From positions 159,865-223,864 of the forward strand of contig JADQAV010000060.1 of assembly GCA_019775845.1 (NCBI GenBank): 64,000 nucleotides of DNA, in the 5' to 3' direction. Positions within the stretch are counted from its first letter, which is position 1. Each line of letters begins with the position of its first letter. This document shows, in pieces, positions 33,483 to 45,663 of this stretch. The notes under the pieces were generated by a model, which saw only the letters and a list, made by a program, of their open reading frames with translations, had not been told where the DNA came from and did not search any database. Origin of the DNA: Myrmaecium sp. VS I D KN 1. Lineage: Eukaryota; Ascomycota; Dothideomycetes; Valsariales; Valsariaceae. A program made the translations under genes and the position numbers.

Positions 33483-34542
33483 ATGGATATCCAAACGCTC
33501 TTCGACGTCAAGGTGCGAGCAAAGCAATGACGCCCACATTTTCCCCTATAAAGCCTATCCAAGCCGCGAGTTAACCCATGACCAAACCGACGACGCGCAG
33601 GGCAAAGTCGTGCTCGTCACCGGCGGTGCCAAAGGCATCGGACGCATGATCTCCGAGGGCTTCGTGGCCAACGGCGCGAAGGTGTACATCTCCTCCCGAG
33701 ACGAGAAGGCTTGCAATCAGGCCGTGGAGGAGCTGAATGCGTTGGGCAAGGGGACGGCTCACGCGATTCCGGCGAACTTCTACAAGGTAGGACTCCTAGA
33801 AGCTGCCTGTGTTAGGGCTCTCCTCTCTCCTCTAATCTGTCCGCTGACCGAGTCGTGCACACGCAGGAAGAAGACTGCAAGAAGCTCGCCGAGGAGCTGG
33901 CGAAGAGGGAGTCCAGTACGTCTCCTTCCCTCATTCCTCCAAGCAAGAAGAAAGAACCCTACAAAGAACACCGCAAAGTACCGCAAAACACCGCTAACCC
34001 CACCGCTTCCACCACCAGAACTGCACGTCCTCGTCAACAACTCCGGCTCCAACTGGGGCGCGCCATACGGCTCCTACCCCGACAGCGCCTGGACGCGGGT
34101 GCTCACGCTGAACCTACAGCGCGTCTTCACCATCACGCAGCTGCTCACGCCGCTGCTCGCGGCGGCCGGCTCGCCCGCCGACCCGGCCCGGATCATCCAC
34201 ATCGGCTCCGTCGACGGCTTGCGCGTGCCCGCGCTCGAAACGTTCGCCTACAGCGCCAGCAAGGCCGGCCTGCACCACCTCAGCCGCGTGCTCGCCTTCC
34301 ACCTCGGCCGGAGGCACGTCACTTCCAATGCGCTTGCTTGCGGCCCCTTTGAAAGTAAGATGATGCGTAAGACCCTGGAGGACTATGGCGAGGCGATCAC
34401 GGCGAATGTGCCGCTGGGTCGCATCGGCACGCCTCAGGACGTCGCGGGTGCTTGTCTGTTCCTCGCTAGCCGGGCGGGGGCGTACATCAATGGGGCGACG
34501 ATTGCGGTGGATGGCGGGAGTTTGGTGAATGCGAAGCTGTAG
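33483..34542 (+). CDS. short-chain dehydrogenase/reductase (SDR), classical type
   Basis: NAD(P)-dependent oxidoreductase. Four exons: 33483-33512, 33601-33786, 33867-33915, 34019-34542; 262 residues. The 30-base first exon encodes MDIQTLFDVK and is preceded by CACA, a good start context. Motifs: TGGAKGIGR (cofactor loop), ISSRDEKAC after strand 2 (Arg at the position that often favours NADPH), VNNSG, IHIGSVDG with the catalytic Ser, YSASKAG with Tyr and Lys, and GRIGTPQDVAGACLFLASRAG near the end. The family resembles 3-oxoacyl-ACP reductase or rhamnolipid-type SDRs of filamentous fungi, but that is not decisive. Introns 2 and 3 (80 and 103 bases) contain readable frames that blur the boundaries; my joins restore the family motifs. 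Confidence 0.92.
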
Positions 34543-37500
34543 CGAGGGGGGACGTAGAGTGTTGGGGAGGATATAGGAATGGGAAGACGATCAGTGAGCG
34601 AAGATTGCCCAGCTCCCGCATGAAACGTGCGTTGCGGTGCTGTGGTGGGTGAACATCGTATGCAGTGCTTTGCGTAGATATTTACCTACTCGGAACTTGA
34701 AGAGCGTAAATACTTAACTTAGTGAGGATCGACCTCTAAAAAGGAGGGAGTTGCGAGACGGTGATGTGCACGACCCACCACCTGTCCTCATGTCAAGCCA
34801 AGGCGCTCTTTCTTTCTTCTCTGCCCCGTACTTGAAAGAGCAAATGGATGTGTAGCTGTGGTATACTAGGTCGAGAAACACAGTACTCTTTTCGCACCGA
34901 GACCGTAAAATAAATCCCCGCGTTATGCTGTCTTCCAAATTCCTTGCGCGCTCACGTTTCAGATGTAAGGCAACTCAGGCAGGAAGCATGTGCACGCTCC
35001 CCCGTATCTGAGCGATTCAGCCCGGGCTGAATCGTGGGGTGTCCTCATGCCCTTTTTTTCCAGCAGCAGCAGCAGGAGCACCACTATAGGGGCAGTGCGA
35101 GGAGGAGGAGGTATGGGATTGTATGGGAGTGGACGGTTCATGTGTATGTGGGTGATCAGTCGAGGCTGGAAGATTAAAGGATGCGCGATGCTGCTTATCG
35201 TGTTCATCTCACTCGCGGTTCGCCTCGCGTAGGTATGGTACTGGCTGTAAACATGTAGTAGGAGGCATGCTGGGTTGAGGATAAAGACGGAGAAGAATCA
35301 GAGCTGGGCTGTGAGAGACTGCGGAGAGGATTTTCTTTCTTTCTTTCGCCTTCTCTCTTTCTATCGCCGTTGGAACACACACACGTGTTGCCGTTGCGGG
35401 TGACAGGCGAGGAAGGATATTTTTGGGATGGGAGGTGGGTGGGTCGGTGTTCCCCTCATCATCCTCATCCTCATCTTCATCATCCTTCTCCTTCCTCTGC
35501 GTGTTCTCACGCTTCGTAAAGGCAGGAGCATCTACCCGTACCTTGCCTAAAAGCCTCTGTCAGCGACTCCGTAGAAAATCTACGTTGTGTCCATACAGAC
35601 CAGAATAAAGAAGAGAAAAGGCCGTGGAGCAACCATCTCGCCCGCGCGGTGGTCGGTGTTCGAGAGCCCGCCGCCGCGAGGGGATCCACCGCATCTCGTC
35701 TGTCGTCAGAGGGTGATGCGTCGGGGGGGGGGGGGGGGGGGGGGGGGGGGNNCCCCCCCCCCCCCCCCCCCCCCCCCGGGACCGTTCGTATCCACGCTGC
35801 CTGCCCCGTATTACTTATTATATACAAAAGAACACGATGACGAGTGCGTGTACGCGGTAAGGTAGGTAGGTAGGTCGGTGTTGCGCAGCCCCGTTCCGGC
35901 ACGTTTGCTGCTAGAGGTGAGGGCAGGACGGGATGGTTGGAGAGAGAGGATGGCGTCAGATCGGACTTCTCTTCGTCTCATCTTATGTGGTGCTTATTAG
36001 AGGCTGTAAGCCCAGGCGTTTTTTGTACTTTACGTTGCTTATTTGACCTACTACTCCTACCTTACTCCGTATAGTAGCGATGCACTGACCTACTGGTATA
36101 GAGCACTCCTCTCCCTACCTGAATACTTCGTCCCGAGACATCTGCTCCTCCAGTTGCGTTAGAAGATGAAGGCGGGGGAGGGGAGTGGAGGGGAGGGTGC
36201 TCGCTGGAAAAGAAAGGGTCCTGTCTGCAGTCGACGCACGGATGGGGGGCCGAAAGGGAGGGGCTGTTCAGGTTCCATTCTTCTTGCTGGAAGGAGGGAT
36301 GCATCTCTCAAACCTCTTCTTGGCGGCGCAGGAACTATTCTCTGCGACAAACTCGTACAAATATAGTAGTGAAGGAGTAGTTCTAACACGAGGAAAAGAG
36401 GGATGATAGGCTTGCTATAGGGGCGGACATGGCGGGTTTATGAGGCACTGAGTGGGAGAGAGCAGGACTGTTCTGCCTACATACAGTAACTATATGAGGA
36501 TGTTGGGTGTGGGTGCAATAAATAAGAACACACTCAGATTATAGTACTAATAGATTGTCAGACCCGTCGTCGTTCGTGATTCTGGACCAGCCGGTGGTGA
36601 GGTGATGGTTAGTAAATACGCGAACGCTGAGATGGAACGCCTCGTGTTCGACGCGTCGGGACCATGCCAATAGGAGGTCAAAAGCGTGCCGAAGAGGCAG
36701 AGAAGGCTGAATGTACGAGCGAAAAAGCGGTTGCGGCGAACCAGTAGACGACGACCTCGTCCAGCAGCGCGATGGCCTCAGGAAATGAGGCCGGAGAGCG
36801 GCGGATGCAGTGTGTTCACGACGAATGATTGGCCGGATGGAGAATCTACCGGAAGCAACCACTTCAACACACACCGGATGCAAGTGAGGAAGCAGAGCGG
36901 TTGCCGACGGGTGGAAAAGTCCACGTTCAGATAGATGGAGGAAGAGAAGGGGAGGATGATCTTGAGGTTGACAGTGACCCAAGGTGTGGAGAGCGTTACC
37001 TAGGAGGACTCGTGTACGTGCTGGATGGAGTGGAGTATCTATTCAAACCCACACTTTCACTCCTCAGGGCCGTCCTTGCTCGGTGAGCGGTTTTTGGACA
37101 TTGGTGCTGAGGTTGTCTCCATCGAAACGTCAACCGACTCCATCAACGAGAAGATCTCTCCTGCGCTGATCCGGGTGAGAGAGCAACAGCGCAAGGCCGG
37201 CTCACAGCCGTACTCCTAGTTCCAGGATGTGCGAAGTGCATGCATACCATGCATCATCCTCACCCGTGAAAGGTCCATCGTGTCCACCGGGCATCGTCCA
37301 TCGTCCATACCGTCGACTCCCATCGTCCGTTGTCCATCGTCCATCAATCCACCGCGGACTCTCCACACGAGGATCGGTGTTGCCCTTGCCGCGCGTTGCC
37401 CTGATCCGAGTTCGAGAGATGACCTAACTTTACCCTCTAGCCCCTGGCAACCCGTGCGCGGCCACCACCGGCGACCGGCAGAGCTGCAGACCATGTGCAC

Positions 37501-38478
37501 GCGCCACCCCTTTTCCTCCCCCCCCAAACCTAGCCTCCCACTGCCTAGTAGTTTCCCCCCCAAAGTAGCCACTCACCCCCCAAGCCCCGACCCAGCCAGC
37601 CAGCCCGCCCGGCCGCCTGCCCTTCCCAACCCACACGCCTGTCTTTGGCTGTCCCACCTCGTCGTCGTCCAGGTCCCCCTCCGTCTCTCCGTTCGTTCCC
37701 CTTTCCGGGCGCACCCTGCTGTGCTTGCTTGCCTTGCTCAGCCCCCTTCTTCGGGCCCGTTCGAAATCTCTTTTGCGAGGAACACGACCATCCCACAACA
37801 ATAACAACGCCAGAACCGCAAACCTTCTTTTCCTTCCTTTCGAACAAAACTCTCTTGGGCCCCCTTCACCTCTTCCCGTCCTTTAATTCTTCTTCTTCTT
37901 TCTTGCTCTTCTTCCTTTCTCTTGCGACGAGGCGGGGAAGCTGGACCGGCCCGCCATCCCTTCGCAGAAGTCCGATCGTTCACCTTTCCATTTCAGCAGC
38001 AGCAGCAGCAGTCAGCAGTCAGCAGTAAATAGCAGCGCCTCAGTCCCCCAATCCGGTTGCGAGGTTCGATAGCCTCTTTCAATCGCCCGCCGTTCGCTGC
38101 ACCATTCGCACCATTCGCACCCTTTGCACCCTTCCCGGTTTCCCGCCCTCCCCAGCGCCTTCCGATCTACAGGCATACTCGTCATCACCCGACAACCCTC
38201 CTCCACATCCAACTTGCCAGCCACCACTCGTTTACCACGTCCTCTTGACTCTCGCCTTCCTCACGATCTGACGACGTCTCTCTTCTCCCATCGCGACCGA
38301 CTGCGTCGCGCACCGGTCACATCACCGCCTCCTTCCCTGCTCACCCGGCTTTGAGCGTCCTTGCCCGAGCAGCACACCTCCTGAAGGCGACACCCGACTG
38401 CCTTTGGCGGCACACTACCGGAACAGCGCCGGAACATCACCACCACTCTCGTTCTTTTCCTTCGTTACATCTACAGAC
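34543..38478. other. 3.9-kb gene-poor region containing an assembly gap
   Basis: The longest gene-free stretch in the window. It holds the SDR 3' flank, simple repeats, the poly-G/NN/poly-C gap at 35723-35777, and the long leader of the membrane protein gene. From 37240 to 38478 it is strongly pyrimidine-rich, with CCATCGTCCATCG tandem-like words at 37270-37350 and CAG repeats at 37996-38016. Frames such as 37025-37219 lack a recognisable domain. Confidence 0.5.
35723..35777. other. assembly gap flanked by poly-G and poly-C
   Basis: A run of 28 G, then NN at 35751-35752, then 25 C. The two homopolymers are inverted copies of each other around the unknown bases. True length and sequence are unknown. 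This is most simply a read-end or gap-joining artefact. Confidence 0.95.
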
Positions 38479-40849
38479 ATGCGCTCGTCCTCGCTATCGT
38501 CGCGAACGATGTGGGTGCTCAGCGCCCTCCTGGCGCTGCTCTCCTTCACCTCCGCCGAACGCCTCATCCAGTCCAACTCCCTCAACCCGTGCATGGAGAA
38601 CTCCCAGCTCTCGGCCACTCTTTTCGACGTCGTCTTCACACCCGACAACAGGACGTTGACTTTCCAGATCACCGGTGTTTCGACCATTTCGCAGAAGGTC
38701 AAGGTCACCCTGAGCGTGACAGCATATGGTTACGCGATCATGGAGAAGACGATCGACCCTTGCGATTCGACCAGCGGCGTTGATCTTGTGGGAATGTGCC
38801 CCATGAACGCCGGTACGATCGATATTGGATCGAACTTTGTTCTGGACGCCGACATTGTGGATTACATTCCAGGTATGACCTCTCCGACGTTCCGCACCAC
38901 GCCGCGACCATGTACTGATCAAAACCAGGTATTGCGTACACCGTTCCGGACCTTGACGGCGTCGTTCAAGTCTATATCAACAGCACCTCCACTGGAAAGG
39001 CGCTGGCATGCGTGGAAGCCGACTTGTCGAACGGCAAGTCCGTTTACCAGAAGGGTGTCGGCTGGGCGACGGCCGTCATCGCTGGTTCTGGCTTGGTTGC
39101 CTCTGCCATTACGTCTGGTCTCGGCCATACCAACACTGCGGCTCACGTCGCCGCCAACGCCCTCTCGTTGTTCGGCTTCTTCCAAACTCAGGCTTACATG
39201 GGTATGACCGCGGTAGAACTTCCTCCCATCGTCGCCTCCTGGACCCAGAACTTCCAGTGGAGCATGGGCATCATCCGTGTTGGTTTCCTCCAGTCCATGG
39301 CCACTTGGTATCAGCGCGCAACAGGCGGTACCCCGTCCACTATTCTTTCCAGTTTGTCGACCATGTCGGTTGAGGTGCAGAAGCGTTCCTTGGATGTTTC
39401 GACGCGGATCGCCAAGCGAGGCTATTCTTCGGTGCTGAAACGGTCAACCACTTCCGACACGACTACGAATGTTGTCCTCCGCGGTATTAAGCGTGTCGGG
39501 TTCCGTGCTAAGATCGAGCCGACTAATATCTTCCTGACCGGCTACGCTTTCTTCATCATCTTCGTTCTGTTCGTCCTAATCGGTGTTGCTCTCTTCAAGC
39601 TCGCCTGCGAGGGTCTCGTCAAGGCTGGGAAAATGAAGGGCAACAAGTTCCAGGATTTCCGCAACGGATGGTTGACTGTTTTGAAGGGGATCCTCTTCCG
39701 CATCGTTCTCATTGGTTTCCCTCAGATGGTGGTTCTTTGCTTCTGGGAGTTCACGGTGCGCGATTCTGCCGCCGAAGTGGTGCTGGCCGTCTTCACCCTG
39801 ATCACCATGTTCGGTATCCTCGGATGGGCCTCCGCAAAGGTCATTCGCATCGCCCAGCGTTCCATTGCCATGCATAAGAATCCGGCCTACATTCTTTACT
39901 CGGATCCGGTCTCTTTGAACAAGTGGGGTTTCCTCTACGTCCAGTTCAAGGCCACGGCATACTACTTCATTGTTCCCATCTTGGGATACACTCTGATCAA
40001 GGGAATGTTCATCGGTCTTGCTCAGGGCAGCGGAGCCACCCAGGCTATCGCGCTGGTGATCATTGATGCTGGCCTTCTCGTCGGCCTCAGCATCATGAGG
40101 CCGTACATGGACAAGAAGACCAACGGTTTTAACATTGCCATTGCTGCTGTGAACTTCATTAGTGCCATTTTCCTCCTTATCTTTAGCGACGTATTCAACC
40201 AGCCTGTAAGTCGAATGTGCCGGTCCCCTTTCCTTCCAAGTATTGTCTAATCTTTCATGTGCAGGCTCTCGTCACTGGCGTGATGGGTGTGATTTTCTTC
40301 GTCTATAATGCCATCTTCGCGCTAGTCCTTCTCCTTATGGTTCTCGTCTCCTCCGGCTATGCCATCTTCTCCAAGAACCCCGACACCCGCTACCAACCCA
40401 TGCGCGACGACCGCGGCTCCTTCATCAAGTCCAACCCGCAACTCACGACCGAGCTCGATGCCTTAGGGGCTACCGCTCGTGGGGAGGGTAAAGATGGATA
40501 CAAGCCCAGCCGGATCGATGACGACGACGACTCCATCAGCTCTGGCTCATTCGAGAGACAACAAATGGCCACCAAGGAGGGCCTCGCTCAACCTCCAGCC
40601 GCGGCGGGTGGCTACGGTGTCCACCAAGCTCCTCGCAGTCCGGTGGATCCTTCGGTTCCGCTCTTCCCTGCTTCAAGTAACGACCAGTCTATCCGACGCG
40701 GCCCGCCATCCTACCGAAGCAACGCCAGCAGCCCGCCACCGCAAAATCCGCCGTACGGCGGCCACTACGGCGGCTCGGGAGTAGATCGATTGAGGCAGCA
40801 GAACAACTCGAGTCCATGGCAAAGGGGTGCGGGCTACGATGGGCATTGA
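38479..40849 (+). CDS. TRP-like membrane protein of the flavin carrier (Flc) family
   Basis: Membrane protein of the fungal Flc/Pkd2-like TRP group; yeast members act in FAD import to the ER, calcium and wall maintenance. Three exons: 38479-38872, 38929-40205, 40265-40849; 751 residues. A signal peptide (residues 1-26, hydrophobic VLSALLALLSFTSA) precedes an ML-like luminal domain starting at ERLIQSNSLNPCMEN, with Cys-containing blocks. Membrane segments start near residue 190 (GWATAVIAGSGLVASAI) and continue to about 640, including FLTGYAFFIIFVLFVLIGVALF and MRPYMDKKTNGFNIAIAAVNF. The last intron lies before a terminal segment (ALVTGVMGVIFFVYNAIFALVL). The 140-residue tail is polar, Ser/Pro/Gly-rich and cytosolic. 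Start: the first ATG of the frame, four bases after a CAGAC context. It is preceded by a long CT-rich leader. Confidence 0.93.
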
Positions 40850-43342
40850 CGTCAGGAAGAGGAGAAGATCATCGAGATGTATGGCCGGCGGGTGAGCCAT
40901 CGATGAAAGCCAACGATGAACCATACACGATGGGCTTCTCCTCGCAGGTGCAACTGCACGGGCGTCCTTCGCATCGGAGGAGCGATGTCGAGATTTCGAT
41001 ATACCCACGGAAGGCCCGGACGCGGCTCGGGCGCTTCACATGTTAGAAGGGCTGATCCTTTGCGTGACGCCTTCTTTTCGTCCCATTTGTGTACGGGTTT
41101 GGCTCAACGGCCGATGGCTTCATGCTCAGCCAACGGGCTTGCATCTTCTACAAGATTTTTCCGATTTCGCGTTTCCTAGTGTTGGTTTCTTTTCGCTTTT
41201 CTTTTCTTTGCCTGTTTCTTTTTTTCTTTTATTTTTTGCTCTCTTCCTCCAACCTTTCCCCTTCTTTGGCTCATGGGCTTCTGTTATATCGACGGGCGTG
41301 AATAAGGGGCGGAGGGCATCCCAAAGCGCGAGCGGTCTACCTGGGGGGATTTCTCTTTTGAAGTTTTTCCCCTCTCCAATCTCACTCTTCTTCTTCTCTC
41401 ATCATCGCCGTAATATTCGGTCACCGTCCGCTTTTTCGAAAGAACAAAAAGAAAGAAAGAAAGGGTATGTATGATAGACATGGGAAGGCCGCTTTTTTGG
41501 TGTCGCTACCTATCCTCTAGCATACTACACTACCACTACTACTACCACTATCACCACCACCACTTACTACCATTACTTACTATTCATCACAGCATGGGCG
41601 CGCCTCTTGCGATGGGATACCACAATGAAAAAAGAATACCGACTCTTTTGTCCATCCATCCTCTCCCTCCTCTCTTTCGTATCCCGACTGACTGACTGAC
41701 AAGCTCCGTTTGACCCGTTTCACTTTCTCCGGTTCGGCTTTCATCGGAGAAATAAACAACCAAGTTCCTTTGTCCGCCGTTGTTGATGACGACGATAGCC
41801 CACCAGCTTGGGCAAGGCGTGATTGGCGGCGGGGTTTTTGGGGGAGGGGAGATGGAGCGCCAAGCATCATTGATTTTTTTCTCTTTCCCGAGGTGCCCCG
41901 CCAGCCGCCACCCGGACTTTGCCTGCCCTGGCGGACTTGAACGCTTACCTTATTTACCCTTCCCGTATCACCAATCCATTCGTCCATCCACCGAATCATC
42001 AACAAGCCGGCCGTATCCGTTCCGTACGACTACTAGTAGTAAATACTCGGTGACAGGCACGTTGTCCGGTCGGCTGTCGTTGCTGGCTCTTATTTTCCCT
42101 TCCCTCGTCTTTCGTTCGTTCGCTTGTTTTCCTCATTTTTTTGTCTTTGCTTCCTCCGACGCGTCATCCCATCGGACCCCTCCCCCTCCACTCCCATCAC
42201 ATCACATCCGATTCTCTCGCGCTTCAATGCTTTGTGGTTGTTATTACGGTGGGGTGGGGTGTAATGAGCTGCGTATGTATGGTATGTAAGTTTGAGAGAG
42301 TAGTAAGTAATTACAGCCTTCTGTTAGTACGGTTAGGAGGTAGGTGGGTTGCACGCTGCACGCAGAGTGGATATGGATGGACCTTCCCGTAACGCGGAAC
42401 CGGGATGATGGTGGTTACATACGATAAATATCCGGTGGACACTGACAGGTAACGTTACGTAGGGACCCGAGTGGATGTGAGTATGGGTGTGTGGAGTTTT
42501 TTTATCTTCTACTATCTTTGATATCGGTACATTTTTCTTGTTTTCTTCTTTTTCTCTTCATGTCGTTCGCCTGCTTTTACGCTCCATTAACTACCTACTA
42601 CCTACCACTCACTACCATTATTTATCATTTGCCTTCACCATCGCCATCACCACTCCCACTTCACTCCCACTCCCACTCCCACTCCCACGCGCCGGCCCGC
42701 CGTTCAGTCCTCCTGCATGGCGATGTCATCCGCCTCCCCCAGGCATTTCCGTTCCCACCCCCAGTTCCCCATTCCCCATTCCCCATGAGCCTTGACGCCT
42801 GAACCACACGCTTACTCTCTCTTTATTTTCTGCCTGTCTGCCTTCTCTTATCGACGTCCGTCACTCTGCCAGTCACTCTTTTTCCGTTCCCCAGGGGCAC
42901 TTTGTGACTACACCCTTCCTCGACGGACGCACTGAATTCACATCACTGAATTCACACCGATTTCCTTGGATTTTCTTCCGAATTGCAGGTGCTGCTCTTC
43001 CCCCTCTCCGGTCACTGGTATCACGTTCCACCAACTTGCAACAACACACCGCGCTTAGCCACCCGCTCACGGTGTGCCCTTCACCTCGCCGCCCTCTGTA
43101 CTGGACGACCCTACGTTGAGTTTATCTCGACCTTGAATAACCTCGCTGTCCTGCAGCCGTCTCTCTATGCGCCGCCGTACTCTGAACTTTCCGTTCGCCA
43201 ACCCGTTGCAAGGCCACGTTTGCTCCGTTACACCGCGTATAAGTACCCGCCGGTCCTCGCCGCTGCCCCGTCGCCACATCTTCATCTTGCTGGGCCTTCC
43301 ACCGGAACCTTCCACGCTTCACGCAATCGACTACTTGCCAGC
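40850..43342. other. 2.5-kb intergenic region, no supported gene
   Basis: Left: 3' flank of the Flc-type gene, T-rich around 41180-41260. Middle: (ACT)n and CCATCC-rich simple stretches at 41520-41600 and 41650-41700. Right: the kinase leader, with a CACTCC tandem at 42658-42690 and an in-frame open stretch from 42983 that has no ATG before 43343. Confidence 0.5.
42658..42690. repeat. CACTCC tandem repeat
   Basis: Five to six direct copies of CACTCC/CACTCC-like 6-base units in the leader region of the kinase gene. Confidence 0.7.
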
Positions 43343-44686
43343 ATGTCATCTCCCTCGGAAGCATCATCCTCGCCATCGATCCCCACGGCCACCAGCCCTC
43401 TCTTCATCACTCCGCCGACGTGCCCCCCGACTCCCGGCATGTCCTCCGACACCAGCGTCAGTGACGATAGCTCGTCTCCTTCCACCCCCCTGACGCCGGG
43501 ATCCGACTCGGACCGCTCTTATGACACGGCGCGCACTTCGCTTGACTCCTCCTGCGAGATCGAACTGCCCCGGCCCGTCTGCGAGGTCGACATCCTCACC
43601 TTCACCGGTTCTATGAAGTACGACGCGAGCGAACCCCTTGGCACCGGATGCTGGAGCAAAGTCTATCGCGCGTGGTCTCTCGAAGCCAAGGGCGCGGAAG
43701 AGGCCACGTCGACGACCGAAAAGCCCGCCAAAGCGTTTGCCGTGAAGCTTCCGGTCTCCGCTTCCGCCCGCCGGACCCTGCGTCACGAGGCCCGCATGCT
43801 CACCTACTTCTCGCGCCAGCCGCACTGCAACATCATCCGCTTCTTCGGCCTCAACCCCGTCGACCACAGTCTGGTCCTGCCGTACTACCCGTCCACCCTG
43901 GAGTCGTTCACCCAGAGCATCGACCACCTGCCCGTCCCGGAGCGCTCCGCCATCCTGGCCGTCCGCTTCCCCCGCCTCGTCGAGGGCACCTGCGCCGCCC
44001 TCGCCTACCTCAAACGCGTCGGCGTCGTCCACGGGGACGTCAAGCCGAGCAACATCCTCCTCGGTCCCACGAACGACGGCATCTTCTACGACGTGGTGCT
44101 CGCCGACTTCTCCAGCGCGACGTTCGCACCCACCCCCAACCCGTCCAGCGCGGCGACCGACCCCGCCCTCCCCCTCCTCCCCGTTGGCGCCGGCACAACC
44201 GACTTCCTCCACCCCCGGCTCCTCCGCAGCCCCTTCGCCGCGCCCACCCCGACCACCGACCTCTACTCCCTCGCCGTCACGCTGCTCCACTGCCTCGCCG
44301 GCGGCCTGTCCTTCCTCGACGCCATCGCCCGCGGCAGGGCGCCGCTGAAGCGGGAGGTCTGCCGCCAGGGCCGCGTGCTGCACGCCGCGCTCGGCGAGCC
44401 CGCGGCCGAGGCGCGCCTCCGCGCCGTCGAACGCTCGCTCTATTGGCGCGCGGAGGCGGACGCCGAGGCCGAGGCCGAGGCGGACGCTGGGTCTGGGTCT
44501 GCCGCCGCCGCTGCCGCCGCCGCCGCCCCATTTTTGCCCCCGGCGCTGGTCGCGCTGGGCAAGGTCAAGGTGGTGAAGTGGTTGGCGGAGGTGATGTGCG
44601 CGCCGGATTGGATGCGTGATGAGACGGCGGTGACGGTGGAGCGGTGGATGGGGGATTGGGAGAGGGCGAGGGTGGGGACGCTTTGA
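43343..44686 (+). CDS. atypical serine/threonine protein kinase-like protein
   Basis: Kinase-fold protein of 447 residues, single exon. The N-terminal 90 residues are Ser/Thr/Pro-rich. The Gly loop is LGTGCWSKVYRA (99-110), the ATP-binding Lys is K135 in AFAVKLP and the helix-C Glu is E149 in RHEARML. The catalytic loop reads HGDVKPSNILL with Asp232, so HRD has become HGD. The metal motif is ADFSSA with Asp255, so DFG has become DFS. There is no clear APE motif; TTDFLHPRLLR occupies that place. DLYSLAVTLLHCLAGG matches the helix-F Asp. All residues essential for phosphotransfer remain, so it may be active. The C-lobe contains an Ala/Glu/Asp low-complexity insertion (about 370-400). The frame is open 120 codons upstream, but the first ATG is this one. 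I cannot place it in a named kinase family. Confidence 0.88.
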   Translation: MSSPSEASSSPSIPTATSPLFITPPTCPPTPGMSSDTSVSDDSSSPSTPLTPGSDSDRSYDTARTSLDSSCEIELPRPVCEVDILTFTGSMKYDASEPLGTGCWSKVYRAWSLEAKGAEEATSTTEKPAKAFAVKLPVSASARRTLRHEARMLTYFSRQPHCNIIRFFGLNPVDHSLVLPYYPSTLESFTQSIDHLPVPERSAILAVRFPRLVEGTCAALAYLKRVGVVHGDVKPSNILLGPTNDGIFYDVVLADFSSATFAPTPNPSSAATDPALPLLPVGAGTTDFLHPRLLRSPFAAPTPTTDLYSLAVTLLHCLAGGLSFLDAIARGRAPLKREVCRQGRVLHAALGEPAAEARLRAVERSLYWRAEADAEAEAEADAGSGSAAAAAAAAAPFLPPALVALGKVKVVKWLAEVMCAPDWMRDETAVTVERWMGDWERARVGTL

Positions 44687-44914
44687 GTGTGGTTGTTCTC
44701 TTTCTTTCCACTCGCCCCCATCGCCCTTTTTTTCCCTTGTCATTAGGAATGTTGGCATGATCAGATCATGCGATACGGTTTCCCTTTTTCTCCCATTCCT
44801 TTCTTGGGTTTGGTTGTTGTTCCGGGGCCTGGGGTTACTGGCCGGGAACTGGTTTAGATCTGTTGCTTTCTCTTTCTCTTTTTCTTTTTATTGATGAGGA
44901 GAGAGGGAAGACGA

Positions 44915-44960
44915 GATTGTAGACGAAACGAGACGAGAAACGAGACGAGACGAGACGAAT
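44915..44960. repeat. GAGAC / CGAAACGAGA purine repeat
   Basis: Imperfect tandem of GAGACGA and GAAACGA units, 3' of the kinase gene. Confidence 0.65.
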
Positions 44961-45663
44961 AAGAAGCGTGGTCGCTCAAGGTGACCGCGTGCGTCCTTTT
45001 TTGTACTCTACGGAGTACCTTCTGTGATGATACTAGATGGACTACTATTTATATACCAATGATACCCCCCCTTATTCTATCTATACTTTACCATACTGAG
45101 GCCTGATCTCTCTTTTACTTTATGACTTCCTCGGTCTCCGATGTCCCATTCCCTTTTCTTCTTTTCCCCCGATGATGAGAACCGCAGGAAAAAGATGAAA
45201 TAGGGCAACGCAGAAGACCCAAAGAGCACCAAAGGCGGTATATTGCGCAAAAAGCAGACGAGCAAATGAACGAGTAGGTATGCATGTAGGTATGCATGTA
45301 GGTATATAAAATTTTGCGAGACCAGCTCCGGTACCCCTAGGTATACAAATCCTTGATATGCGCGCGAGCTAAATTATGCGCGCGAGATATGCGACGCAAC
45401 TTGTCCTGTCCGCGCTTTCCTAGATACGCCGGGGTAAGATATCATTGTCTTAATAAGTTGTAAGGTACCTATTTCCCATCGTGCACGCGCGCAGAACTTC
45501 TGCCGTTGATTCGATTATAACCCTTTACCTACTCCTCCATGCCGTGTAGGAGATACTATAGAGTAGGTGAGTAGGTTTTATGTAGTAAGGTTAGGCACGC
45601 GTGTCCTTCAAGGGTCTCGCCACTACGTCATGTAGGGAGTATCTATTTTCGCGACTGCGACTG

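Noticed and set aside
29281-34542. Methyltransferase, two SDRs and neighbours as a secondary-metabolite cluster
   Set aside because: No backbone synthase, cytochrome P450 or pathway regulator; an OTU deubiquitinase lies in the middle.
37025-37219. Short frame ending IRVREQQRKAG, looks slightly protein-like
   Set aside because: No recognisable domain, no splice context found for extension, and an adjoining frame in another phase is equally open. Left unannotated.
42983-43342. In-frame extension of the kinase by 120 codons
   Set aside because: No ATG in the extension; the sequence is Pro/His/Leu-rich leader.
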